Of a DNA stretch of 64,000 nucleotides, positions 50,856 through 59,047 are shown one piece after another (the stretch's first letter is position 1; every line of letters begins with the position of its first letter). The notes beneath the pieces were generated by a model. It was given only the letters and a program-made list of their open reading frames with translations, ran no database searches and was not told where the DNA came from. The position numbers and the translations under genes are program-made. This DNA is from Sphingobacterium multivorum (GTDB taxonomy: Bacteria > Bacteroidota > Bacteroidia > Sphingobacteriales > Sphingobacteriaceae): the NCBI RefSeq assembly GCF_900457465.1, contig NZ_UAUU01000008.1:310001-374000 (forward strand), given 5' to 3'.

Positions 50856-52013
50856 TTAGGGTTTCAAAACTACTTTAACGCAATCGTCTTCTTTCTCATT
50901 GAAGATTTTATAGCCATGCTCCGCTTCAGTAAGCGGAATGGTGTGGGTGATAATATCATCGAGAACTACTTTATTTTCGCTGACGAGGTTCACAAGCTTG
51001 TCAATATAGTTAAGAACAGGGGCTTGACCCTGCTTAATGGTGATACCTTTATCAAAAATCCTGAATAGTGGGAAATTATCGTATGGTGAACCATATACGC
51101 CCATGATCGATACTGTTCCCATTCGTCTGACCGCTTCAAAGCACATTTCCAATACTTTTATCGACCCTTTTTCAAAATTTATCGTTGCTTTTACTTTATC
51201 CATAAAATTTCGTTCGGGCTCAAAGCCTACTGCATCTACGCACACGTCGGCTCCTCTTCCGTCAGTCATTTCACGAATTGCCTGAATAACATCTACTTTA
51301 TGTGGGTTTAGGATTTCAACGTTATTGACTGCTTTCGCTTTCTCCAATCGATAGTCCAGTGGGTCTATAGCGATAACTCGACCAGCACCATTAAGCCATG
51401 CTGCTTTTTGAGCCATCAGGCCGACAGGACCCGAACCAAAGATTGCAACAGTTTCACCGCCTTTCAGATTTGCCCAATCAATCGCAGACCATCCGGTAGG
51501 AAAAATGTCTGTTAAAAACAAAGCCTGTTCATCAGTCAGGTGTTCGGGAATAATCCGAGGACTGATATCGGCATAAGGAACGCGTACATATTCAGCCTGA
51601 CCGCCAGAATATCCTCCGTAAAGATCAGTATAGCCAAAGAGTGCACCACCTTTTTGATCCATCAAATCCCCGTTGGGACCATAGTGTTTAAAGTTTGAAT
51701 TCTCGCAGGCAGGAGATGCTTCATGCGTACAGAAAAAACATTTTCCGCAAGCGATCGGAAAGGGGACTACTACACGGTCGCCTTTTTTTAGATTGGTGAT
51801 TTCTGAGCCCACTTCCTCTACGATGCCCATAAATTCGTGTCCCATGATCAGGTTTTCCTTCTGCGGGACTGCACCGCTTAGAATATGTAGATCGGAGCCA
51901 CATATTGCGGTCGCGGTTACTTTTAGAATGACGTCTCTTGGGTCAAGTATAGCTGGGTCAGGTACATTATCGACCCTGATATCGCCGGGCTTATGGAATA
52001 CTGCTGCTTTCAT
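50856..52013 (-). CDS. zinc-dependent alcohol dehydrogenase (formaldehyde dehydrogenase-like subgroup)
   Basis: 385 aa. Catalytic zinc ligands Cys38 (ICGSDLH) and His59-Glu60 (MGHEFMG); structural zinc Cys89, Cys92, Cys95 and Cys103 (IACGKCFFCTHEASPAC). The NAD-binding motif is AIFGSGPVGLMAQKAAWLNG. The segment FKHYGPNGDLMDQKGGALFG and the insert before the last 100 residues place it near glutathione-independent formaldehyde dehydrogenases. Monocistronic; the substrate is unproven. Confidence 0.9.
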   Translation of the reverse strand: MKAAVFHKPGDIRVDNVPDPAILDPRDVILKVTATAICGSDLHILSGAVPQKENLIMGHEFMGIVEEVGSEITNLKKGDRVVVPFPIACGKCFFCTHEASPACENSNFKHYGPNGDLMDQKGGALFGYTDLYGGYSGGQAEYVRVPYADISPRIIPEHLTDEQALFLTDIFPTGWSAIDWANLKGGETVAIFGSGPVGLMAQKAAWLNGAGRVIAIDPLDYRLEKAKAVNNVEILNPHKVDVIQAIREMTDGRGADVCVDAVGFEPERNFMDKVKATINFEKGSIKVLEMCFEAVRRMGTVSIMGVYGSPYDNFPLFRIFDKGITIKQGQAPVLNYIDKLVNLVSENKVVLDDIITHTIPLTEAEHGYKIFNEKEDDCVKVVLKP

Positions 52014-52475
52014 AATTTATATTTTAGAATGTGTGTACATTTAACCAATTATTAATCTGTGTTTTAAAGGAACACATCCAAAACAATTTTGGTTCAAAAA
52101 ATAATAGCACACAACTATTCACATCTCAATGAAGGGTATTTTTCTCAAAAGATAACGTATATGCAACATCAATATGTGTCAAACCATTAGGTGTTCGGTG
52201 ATGTTCACGGTGAAAGAATAATTCATTAAATGAAGGTGATGAAGATTAAATAGAATAGGTTGTATGGCGGAGTGATATTATTTTTAAATTCACTAGAATC
52301 AATCTCTGTCGAAGAGTCTTCGAATTGCTCTATTGTTTTTTTGAGTTCTTTCCGCTCGCAACAATACTAAGGCTAATCAATAACAGCAATGATAAGGTAA
52401 TTAGGTAAGGTCTTTTGCTTTAGCTCAAAGCCGCCGAAGCCCGTTAACATGTAACCAATTAACAAGGGAGGCTTT
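52014..52475. other. gene-free stretch
   Basis: 462 bp between the alcohol dehydrogenase start and the duplicated cassette. AT-rich, with no protein-like frame, no strong hairpin and no recognisable promoter beyond what the dehydrogenase itself must use. Confidence 0.5.
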
Positions 52476-52668
52476 TTATTTTTCCCTTTTCTGCTTTACC
52501 AGCACGATCCAATCATCTTGTACGCTTTCTGTACCCACCAATAATCGCGCATCGTCTATTGACAATAAATCGTCCTCCCAAAGTGGAGTTGTGCAGGTTT
52601 GAGCGAGCAGTTGCTCCAGATTTCCTTTCATGGGCTTATAGGCATGCGCACCGCATTTCCGCCATAAG
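52476..52668 (-). pseudogene. small divergent protein upstream of dinB copy 2, 5'-deleted
   Basis: Matches the 79-codon gene at 5881-6120: YLWRKCGAHAYKPMKGNLEQ then LLAQTCTTPLWEDDLLSIDD to a stop at 52476-52478. Here the frame is open at the position where copy 1 has a stop, but a deletion has removed the N-terminal codons and start. Neither copy can make the protein. Confidence 0.55.
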
Positions 52669-52760
52669 TAAGTGAAGTTTAAGCCAATCCTTTACTATAA
52701 ATTATATCGCTGACAATGAATGTGATAAAAATTAAATCATTTCTCGCTGTTGATTGTTTG

Positions 52761-52781
52761 CTAATAATATTAGTAATTTTG
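52761..52781 (+). promoter_or_regulatory. dinB copy 2 promoter with palindromic operator
   Basis: CTAATA-A-TATTAG (52761-52773) followed directly by TAATTTTG (52774-52781). Bases 52751-52783 are identical to the copy 1 promoter, although sequences just up- and downstream have changed, so this core is under constraint. Confidence 0.65.
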
Positions 52782-52800
52782 AATGCGGCAATTACCAAAA

Positions 52801-52829
52801 ATCAAAGGCGACAATACAGGGCCTTTGAT
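52801..52829 (+). promoter_or_regulatory. leader hairpin of dinB copy 2
   Basis: Nine-bp perfect stem ATCAAAGGC / GCCTTTGAT with an 11-base loop in the 5' leader, 16 bp before the ATG. Copy 1 has a different, shorter hairpin at the same place. May affect stability or translation; no T-run follows. Confidence 0.45.
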
Positions 52830-52844
52830 ACAATTGAAAAAAAC

Positions 52845-54026
52845 ATGGAGAGGAGTATAGTACATTGTGATCTCGATACATTTTTTGTATCTGTCGAGCG
52901 TTTGCAGAACAGCAAGCTCATCGGAGTACCTGTGCTCATAGGAGGAAGTAGTGACCGTGGGGTAGTTGCATCTTGTTCCTATGAGGCCCGCAAGTTTGGG
53001 GTGCATTCCGCTATGCCAATGCGGCTGGCGCTGCGCATGTGTCCAGAGGCGGTGGTCGTACGGGGCGATCACGATCGGTACAGTCATTATTCGGGTATAG
53101 TTACACAAATTATCGAGGAAGAAACGCCTATTGTCGAAAAAGCCAGTATAGACGAACATTACCTTGATGTCTCCGGTATGGACCGCTTTTTTGGTTGTTG
53201 GAAATGGACCCAGGAACTCCGCCAGCGTATTATCCGAGAGACTGGATTGCCCATTAGCTTTGGCCTGTCGGTCAACAAGACCGTCTCCAAGATTGCCACC
53301 GGTACGGCCAAACCCTGTGGTGAAAAGCAGGTGCAAAATGGTGCCGAAAAAGGTTTCCTCGCACCACTATCCATCCGTAAAATTCCCATGGTAGGCGAGA
53401 AGTCCTTTACCCTGCTCCGAAATATGGGGATCTCCAAAATCGGAACCTTACAGCAGATGGAAGTGTTCACCATGCAGAAGGTCCTCGGGGAAAACGGGAT
53501 CAACATCTGGCGTAAAGCGAATGGCCTGGACGATTCGCTGGTGGTACCTTTTCGGGAGCAAAAGTCCATGTCCAAGGAGAACACCTTCCAGCAGGATACT
53601 ATCGATATGGATGTCCTTCGCCGAACGCTGATCAGTATGGTCGATATGCTCGCTTTCGATCTGCGCAAAGAGCAGAAGCTGACGAGCTGCGTTACCCTCA
53701 AGATCCGTTACAGCAACTTCGATACCCATACCCAACAGTTGCAAATCGGTTATACCAATTCGGATCGAAAGCTTACCGATGTGGTACTTGCACTCTTAAA
53801 GAAACTCTATAGCCGCAGGATGCTGATACGGCTTATCGGGATCAAGTTCTCGGGCCTAATATACGGTTCCTATCAGACCGATCTCTTTGACGATAGCGCC
53901 GAGGAGGTCAACCTGATGCAGGCCATGGACAAGATCCGAAAACGCTATGGGGCCGAATTTCTGATGAAGGCCATCTGTGCACCGCTGCCAGAGAAAGGAG
54001 GGGAGCATGCTCTTAAATCTACATAG
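52845..54026 (+). CDS. dinB: Y-family DNA polymerase IV-like, copy 2
   Basis: 393 aa, about 98 percent identical to copy 1. The start at 52845 (MERSIVHCDLDTFF) is used as in copy 1; the open frame extending to 52716 is chance and runs through the promoter. Active-site Asp9, Asp103 and Glu104, and the clamp peptide QTDLF, are kept. Replacements include NRKL to NSKL, TEKG to AEKG and LSLFKK to LALLKK. Its end overlaps dnaE by 20 bases. With intact dnaE it forms the complete translesion cassette of the window. Confidence 0.94.
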   Translation: MERSIVHCDLDTFFVSVERLQNSKLIGVPVLIGGSSDRGVVASCSYEARKFGVHSAMPMRLALRMCPEAVVVRGDHDRYSHYSGIVTQIIEEETPIVEKASIDEHYLDVSGMDRFFGCWKWTQELRQRIIRETGLPISFGLSVNKTVSKIATGTAKPCGEKQVQNGAEKGFLAPLSIRKIPMVGEKSFTLLRNMGISKIGTLQQMEVFTMQKVLGENGINIWRKANGLDDSLVVPFREQKSMSKENTFQQDTIDMDVLRRTLISMVDMLAFDLRKEQKLTSCVTLKIRYSNFDTHTQQLQIGYTNSDRKLTDVVLALLKKLYSRRMLIRLIGIKFSGLIYGSYQTDLFDDSAEEVNLMQAMDKIRKRYGAEFLMKAICAPLPEKGGEHALKST

Positions 54027-56943
54027 TTATTATAGCCTGCGTTTTGGCACGCTCAGCCTGCAGGATCTTATTTCGGGCATGCTGGCCGGCGGTTATGACA
54101 CTGCCGTGCTTACCGATATCAACAACAGCTCGGGATCGCTGGACTTCATTAAACTGGGCCGCGCTGCCGGACTGAATTTACTGGCGGGAATGGAATTCCG
54201 CAACGGCGATCAGCTTTGTTTTGTCGCCATTGCCAAAAACGAACAGGGCTTTCGTGAGATCAATGAATACCGCACCAAGCTCAACATGGAAAATCGCCCT
54301 ACACCGGAGCGATCGCCTGACTTCGAGCAGGTCTTTGTGATCTATCCCTTTAGCAAGCTCGATAGCTTTCCATTGCGGGATTTTGAATACATTGGCATCC
54401 GGCCCAGCGAGCGTACCCGCGCCCAACTGATGGACCGCAAGGTGCTCGATCGCTGTGTGATACTCGCACCAGTCAGTTTCCGAAAGGCCGATTATACCTT
54501 ACATCGGCAGTTGAGGGCGATTGATAACAACTTGCTGATCTCGCAGCTCGGCGATGAGCAGATAGCTGCTGAGGACGAGGTATTTATTCCTCGTGTGAAG
54601 CTGATGCGCTTATTTGCCGACTTGCCCCAATTGCTGGCCAACACCAACCGTATACTGGGCCAGTGTTCTTTCAGCTTTGATTTTACCAGTGTCAAGAATA
54701 AAGCAACCTTTACCGGTAACCGCTACAACGATAAGCAGCTCCTGCACAAGTACTGCATGGATGGCTTTACCAGGCGCTATGGCCGCAATGATCGGGTCGC
54801 AACCGAACGCATTCAGCGCGAGCTTGAGATTATCGAAAACCTGCGTTTCTCCAGTTATTTCCTGATTACGGACGATATCTGCCGCTACGCGCGTGGCCGC
54901 AATTTTCACTACGTAGGCCGCGGGTCGGGGGCCAATTCTGCTGTTGCTTACTGCTTAGGGATCACCGATGTTGACCCCATAGCACTCAAACTTCCCTTTG
55001 AGCGTTTTCTCAATCCCAAGCGCAAGAGTCCTCCTGATTTTGATGTGGACTTTAGCTGGAATGAGCGCGACGAGATGTACGATTATATCTTTAACCGTTA
55101 TCAGACAGGACATACGGCATTGATGGGGGCCATGAGCACCTTTCGCTCCCGCAGCATCTTGCGCGAGCTGGGTAAGGTGTATGGACTGCCCAAGGCCGAG
55201 ATCGACCGTCTCGTGCATGAACCCGAGCATATGCTCAACAAGAATGAAGTAACCAACACCATATTAAGCGTGTACAACCGCATGGCCGATTTCCCCAATC
55301 AACGCACCATACACGCCAGTGGCGTGCTGATCTCAGAGGAACCATTAACCTGTTATTCGGCGATGGACAATCCGCCCAAGGGATTGCCTACCATGCAGTT
55401 TGATATGTACGTGGCCGAAGATATCGGTTTTGAAAAGTTCGATATCCTTTCGCAACGTGGCATCGGCCATATCAAAGATTGCCGTACCATTGTGCGGGAA
55501 AACTTGGGCGTGGTCATTGATACCGATAACCCCAAGCGTTTTTTTCAGGATGTCCATATTGCCGCCCAGCTCAAATCGGCCAATACCATCGGCTGCTTCT
55601 ATATCGAGAGTCCGGCTATGCGGCAGCTGCTCACCAAGTTACGTTGCGATGATTACCTGACTTTAGTGGCTGCGTCATCCATCATTCGGCCCGGCGTGGC
55701 CAGTTCGGGCATGATGGGCGAGTACATCCGTCGGCATCACGACCCCACGACGGTCGTCTATCCACACCCCGTATTTAAGGAGCAGCTCGAAGAGACCTAC
55801 GGCGTGATGGTTTATCAGGAAGATGTGATGAAGATCGCCAATGCCTATGGCGGGCTCGATATGGCCGATGCCGATGTGCTCCGGCGGATGATGTCGGGCA
55901 AATACCGGAGCAAAGACCACCTGATCGAAATCGAGGATAAATTCTTTTCCAACTGTAAGGCCAAAGGCTATGACGAGAAGACTAGCCGCGAGATCTGGCG
56001 GCAGATGGAGAGTTTTGCCGGTTATTCCTTTAACAAGGCGCATTCAGCATCCTTTGCCGTAGAGAGTTATCAGAGTCTTTTCCTCAAGACCTACTATCCT
56101 TTGGAGTTTATGGTTGCGGTGCTCAACAATTATGGTGGGTTTTACAATCGTAAGGTCTATGTCAATGAAGCACGAATTTCAGGGGGCAATATCTGCCTGC
56201 CGTGTGTCAATCAGTCGGTCTTTAATACCTCCATTCAGGGTAAGGATATTTACCTGGGTTTTGACTGCCTGCTCAATTTGGAAGGTAAACTGGCCCATCG
56301 CATTATTGAGGAGCGCGAAGCCAATGGCAAGTACACGAGCCTGGAAAATTTTGTTAAGCGCACACAGACGGGTATTGAGCAGGTTGTTATCCTAATTCGT
56401 GTAGGTGCCTTGCGCTTTACGGGGACGGGGAAAAAGCAATTGCTGTGGGCAGCTCACCTGATGATGAGCAAGCATAAGCCTGTCGCAGCAGGTATGGCGC
56501 TCTTTGAGACCGAAAGTCGCAAGCCTATTCTTCCCCCTTTGGAAGAAGATATCCTGGAGGATTATTATGACGAGATGGAGCTGATTGGCTTTTGCGTAAC
56601 GGGTACGCTATTTGATCTTACCAAAAGCGATTACCGGGGCGATATGCCCGCTCGGGAACTCCATCTGCATGAAGGAAAGATAGTCCGTGTGGTGGGGGAT
56701 TTTGTCTGTGAGAAATTTGTGAAGACCAAGCGTGGCGACCTGATGAAATTTGGTACTTTCCTCGATGCCGAGGGACGATTTTTTGATACCGTCCATTTCC
56801 CACAGACCTTAGCCAAATATCCGCTCCGTGGGGCCGGAATCTATTTGGTTGAAGGCAAAATTGTTCTGGAATATGGTTGCCCTTCTATTGAGGTGATCCG
56901 CTGTGCCAAGATGCCACTAAAACCCGATCCGAGGAGTGAATAG
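54007..56943 (+). CDS. dnaE2: DnaE-type DNA polymerase III alpha subunit, error-prone type
   Basis: 978 aa, shorter than replicative DnaE (about 1160). PHP domain at about 1-230 starting LLNLHSYYSLRFGTLSLQ; palm catalytic acids in SPPDFDVDFSWNERDE (Asp346, Asp348) and the third in EKFDILSQRGIGHIKD (about 495); fingers with MVYQEDVMKIANAYGGLDMA and KAHSASFAVESYQSLFLKTY. C-terminal helix-hairpin-helix and an OB fold (GKIVRVVGDFVCEKFVKTKR) follow. Pairing with dinB is the Bacteroidota counterpart of imuB-dnaE2, supporting lesion bypass and induced mutagenesis. Start codon chosen by the strong GGAGGGG site and conserved N-terminus. Confidence 0.93.
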   Translation: MLLNLHSYYSLRFGTLSLQDLISGMLAGGYDTAVLTDINNSSGSLDFIKLGRAAGLNLLAGMEFRNGDQLCFVAIAKNEQGFREINEYRTKLNMENRPTPERSPDFEQVFVIYPFSKLDSFPLRDFEYIGIRPSERTRAQLMDRKVLDRCVILAPVSFRKADYTLHRQLRAIDNNLLISQLGDEQIAAEDEVFIPRVKLMRLFADLPQLLANTNRILGQCSFSFDFTSVKNKATFTGNRYNDKQLLHKYCMDGFTRRYGRNDRVATERIQRELEIIENLRFSSYFLITDDICRYARGRNFHYVGRGSGANSAVAYCLGITDVDPIALKLPFERFLNPKRKSPPDFDVDFSWNERDEMYDYIFNRYQTGHTALMGAMSTFRSRSILRELGKVYGLPKAEIDRLVHEPEHMLNKNEVTNTILSVYNRMADFPNQRTIHASGVLISEEPLTCYSAMDNPPKGLPTMQFDMYVAEDIGFEKFDILSQRGIGHIKDCRTIVRENLGVVIDTDNPKRFFQDVHIAAQLKSANTIGCFYIESPAMRQLLTKLRCDDYLTLVAASSIIRPGVASSGMMGEYIRRHHDPTTVVYPHPVFKEQLEETYGVMVYQEDVMKIANAYGGLDMADADVLRRMMSGKYRSKDHLIEIEDKFFSNCKAKGYDEKTSREIWRQMESFAGYSFNKAHSASFAVESYQSLFLKTYYPLEFMVAVLNNYGGFYNRKVYVNEARISGGNICLPCVNQSVFNTSIQGKDIYLGFDCLLNLEGKLAHRIIEEREANGKYTSLENFVKRTQTGIEQVVILIRVGALRFTGTGKKQLLWAAHLMMSKHKPVAAGMALFETESRKPILPPLEEDILEDYYDEMELIGFCVTGTLFDLTKSDYRGDMPARELHLHEGKIVRVVGDFVCEKFVKTKRGDLMKFGTFLDAEGRFFDTVHFPQTLAKYPLRGAGIYLVEGKIVLEYGCPSIEVIRCAKMPLKPDPRSE

Positions 56944-56988
56944 GACGGAAATGATCTTCATTGGGGAAGTTGTTTTAATTCATATACA

Positions 56989-57045
56989 TACTAATGTTTT
57001 TACGCTAAAAATATTAGTATTAAAATGCTTTTTTACTTATATTTG
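56989..57045 (+). promoter_or_regulatory. Rpn gene promoter with 31-bp palindrome
   Basis: TACTAATGTTTTTA-CGC-TAAAAATATTAGTA (56989-57019) pairs at 13 of 14 positions. Its right half contains GCTAAA-AAT-ATTAGTA, the same motif as the dinB operator GCTAAT-AAT-ATTAGTA. A TAnnTTTG element, TATATTTG, lies at 57038-57045, 31 bp before the ATG. Unlike at dinB, the palindrome is upstream of the -7 box, around the -33 position. Confidence 0.6.
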
Positions 57046-57075
57046 CATTGTTAACCAATTTAAAAACAATGTATT

Positions 57076-58002
57076 ATGAGTGAGTTGAAACAGTCGAAAT
57101 ATATCGATATTACAACAGATTATGGATTTAAAAAAGTTTTCGGATCAGATACCAATAAAGATCTTCTGATCGCTTTCTTAAACGAACTGTTTAGAGGACG
57201 CAAGATTATTGCCGACCTGTATTATAACAAAAATGAGCATGTCGGGGATACAGAGGATATCGGTACCGTTATTTTTGATCTGACCTGCACGGCAGACAAT
57301 GGCGAACGTTTTATTATTGAAGTGCAGCGCACGGCGCAGGATAATTTGAAAAAGCGCATGCTTTATTACAGCAGTAAATTGATAGCGGATCAGGCACCCA
57401 AAGGCAACCGAAGGGCTTGGAATTATGCAATTAGTGAAGTTTATATCATTGTACTGATGGATGGATTTGCAATGCCTGATGCGGGGGATGAGAAGTATTT
57501 TCTGCACGATATTTGTTTATGTTATCGAGATCATGGTAAAATATTTTATGACGATCTAGGCTTTATATATGTGGAATTGGTTAACTTTGTTAAAGCTGAG
57601 GCAGAGTTAGTTAATGATTTAGATCGTTGGCTTTATGTACTCAAAAATATGTCTTCGCTAAATGGACTTTCCACTTATTTGCGTAAGCCTATTTTTGAGA
57701 AGTTATTTCAGTTAGCAGAGTATAGCAAACTAAAACCGGAGGAACGAGAGATGTACAACGTAAGTTTAAGGAATAAATGGGATGCCGAGAGTATCCGAAG
57801 TAGTCAGGAGGAGCAATTGAAGCGAGCGCGCGAAAAAGCAATGGCTGAGGGAGAAGTTATCGGAAAAGCTGAAGGAAAGGCGGAAGTAATAAAAAATCTT
57901 TTGTCTTCGAATAAGTTTTCGATATCGGAGATAGCCGAATTAGCGGACGTCACTATAGAGTTTGTAAAGCAGATCGAGGCAGAGAAGGCTAAAGGAAAAT
58001 AA
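57076..58002 (+). CDS. Rpn-family recombination-promoting nuclease / PD-(D/E)XK transposase-like protein
   Basis: 308 aa. The N-terminal YIDITTDYGFKKVFGSDTNK is the hallmark of the family. The nuclease core includes VIFDLTCTADNGERFIIEVQ with Asp and the E-x-Q of the PD-(D/E)XK motif (about 66-85). The C-terminal 70 residues are a charged helix with AEGEVIGKAEGKAE repeats. E. coli RpnA is a DNA endonuclease that promotes RecA-independent recombination; in Bacteroidota these genes are common and rarely show transposon ends. No terminal repeats are seen here. Confidence 0.88.
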   Translation: MSELKQSKYIDITTDYGFKKVFGSDTNKDLLIAFLNELFRGRKIIADLYYNKNEHVGDTEDIGTVIFDLTCTADNGERFIIEVQRTAQDNLKKRMLYYSSKLIADQAPKGNRRAWNYAISEVYIIVLMDGFAMPDAGDEKYFLHDICLCYRDHGKIFYDDLGFIYVELVNFVKAEAELVNDLDRWLYVLKNMSSLNGLSTYLRKPIFEKLFQLAEYSKLKPEEREMYNVSLRNKWDAESIRSSQEEQLKRAREKAMAEGEVIGKAEGKAEVIKNLLSSNKFSISEIAELADVTIEFVKQIEAEKAKGK

Positions 58003-58025
58003 AACAGATTACAATATAAGATTTT

Positions 58026-58056
58026 AAGGTCACTTGGATACTGTCTAAGTGGCCTT
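58026..58056 (+). terminator. terminator of the Rpn gene
   Basis: Stem AAGGTCACTT / AAGTGGCCTT (9 of 10 paired) followed by TTTTTC, 24 bp after the stop. Confidence 0.8.
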
Positions 58057-58233
58057 TTTCTTTTTTATAGGTTAAGTTGGTCTTAGACAATACCATTTTG
58101 AATAAGCTCTCATTTAAATAAAATAATTGTGAAGCAGGGAATACGAACTCAACCTTTTTATAAAAGATCAAATGAAAGCAAATCAACCATTGTTATATCC
58201 ATACTTTCATAAATTAGTTAATAACAGGTAGTA

Positions 58234-58264
58234 AAAACCTTGAGATCCCCCTCCTCAAGGTTTT
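58234..58264 (+). terminator. orphan intrinsic terminator
   Basis: Perfect 11-bp stem AAAACCTTGAG / CTCAAGGTTTT with a long T-run. No gene of its own is seen between 58060 and 58230, so it is either a second terminator of the Rpn transcript or marks a short RNA. Confidence 0.7.
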
Positions 58265-58330
58265 TTTTATTTTTTCAAACGAATATTATATTTCTGTTGT
58301 CCTTTATACGAAAAATGAGAAGATTGCTTT

Positions 58331-58362
58331 TGCTGGCTTGATTTGCACTTGTTAGGCCAGCA
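58331..58362 (+). terminator. third hairpin with T-run before the 157-aa gene
   Basis: Seven-bp stem TGCTGGC / GCCAGCA with an 18-base loop followed by TTTTTTT. Together with those at 58026 and 58234 it makes three terminator-like hairpins in 340 bp, 101 bp before the next start codon. Confidence 0.5.
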
Positions 58363-58462
58363 TTTTTTTGAAACCGACTATCCCATTATTGGGATCATAA
58401 CTATATATATCAGGGCTGGTTTATTCCGGCCATTTTTGTGGTATAAATCCTATCTTAGTCCT

Positions 58463-58936
58463 ATGCTGTACAATCCCTTTGAACAAGTCACCAAAAGTTC
58501 ATTTCGCGAGCTCGTCGAGTCGGGCTATGTCGACTTTGTGCTGCAGCGCTTTGAGTGGCCCGATGTTAAGGAAAAGACAGGTTTTCTGCTCACGCCTTAT
58601 GATGACAAGGAAGCTGCCGATCAGCATGCCCATCAACTGGGGGCAAAGGAGGGAAGAGCTTTGCAGTTGCCGCAGGATGCCGATAAGATTGAAAGTCTAC
58701 TGGAAACAGGGTCAGGCTATCGTATTTTTCTTAATCGCATCAAGGAGGAGAATTGGGATAAGCGTATGCTTAAGCTCTATGAGAAAAATATTGTCAATTA
58801 CCTGCGTACCAAGACCAAGTTTCAGCGCAAAAATCCGATCGATATCCTATTCTCCTTAGCATATGGTCGGGTAGTGGCTACCATTAGCGATGGGCAGACC
58901 CAAAAGAAAGTATTTGCTATAGAGATCCTTCGGTAA
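58463..58936 (+). CDS. hypothetical protein, 157 aa, in the repair cluster
   Basis: From MLYNPFEQVTKSSFRELVES; the frame extends 40 codons upstream but through the hairpin region, so 58463 is preferred. Soluble, with YVDFVLQRFEWPDVKEKTGF and IDILFSLAYGRVVATISDGQ. No family recognised. The G+C content and codon choice resemble dinB-dnaE and SRAP. It sits 111 bp before SRAP. Confidence 0.6.
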   Translation: MLYNPFEQVTKSSFRELVESGYVDFVLQRFEWPDVKEKTGFLLTPYDDKEAADQHAHQLGAKEGRALQLPQDADKIESLLETGSGYRIFLNRIKEENWDKRMLKLYEKNIVNYLRTKTKFQRKNPIDILFSLAYGRVVATISDGQTQKKVFAIEILR

Positions 58937-59047
58937 TCAAATCCGGGCCGAACTAAAAAACAGCTATTTTCTTGTCCTAGGGCAATCCGTATTTACAGCA
59001 CAAATTGCGTATATTCGTATCAAAGCCAAACAAAAAAGGATACCATT

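Larger units (their letters stand above)
52476..56943 (+). repeat. 4.5-kb direct repeat, copy 2 (small ORF, dinB, dnaE)
   Basis: Partner of 5881-10422, same orientation. dinB and dnaE are intact here. Many third-position differences with few amino-acid changes show that both copies evolved under protein-level selection for some time after duplication. Confidence 0.9.

Noticed and set aside
52716..52844. N-terminal extension of dinB copy 2 in the same frame
   Set aside because: It runs through the promoter and operator, and copy 1 has no such extension; both proteins begin naturally at MERSIVHCDLDTFF.
54178..56796. Several 60-120-aa minus-strand frames inside dnaE copy 2 (also in copy 1)
   Set aside because: Antisense shadows caused by the higher G+C and codon pattern of dnaE; no start signals or known motifs.
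57076..58002. Rpn gene as an active transposon
   Set aside because: No terminal inverted repeats or target duplications are visible; the Rpn family is mostly nuclease, not a classic IS.
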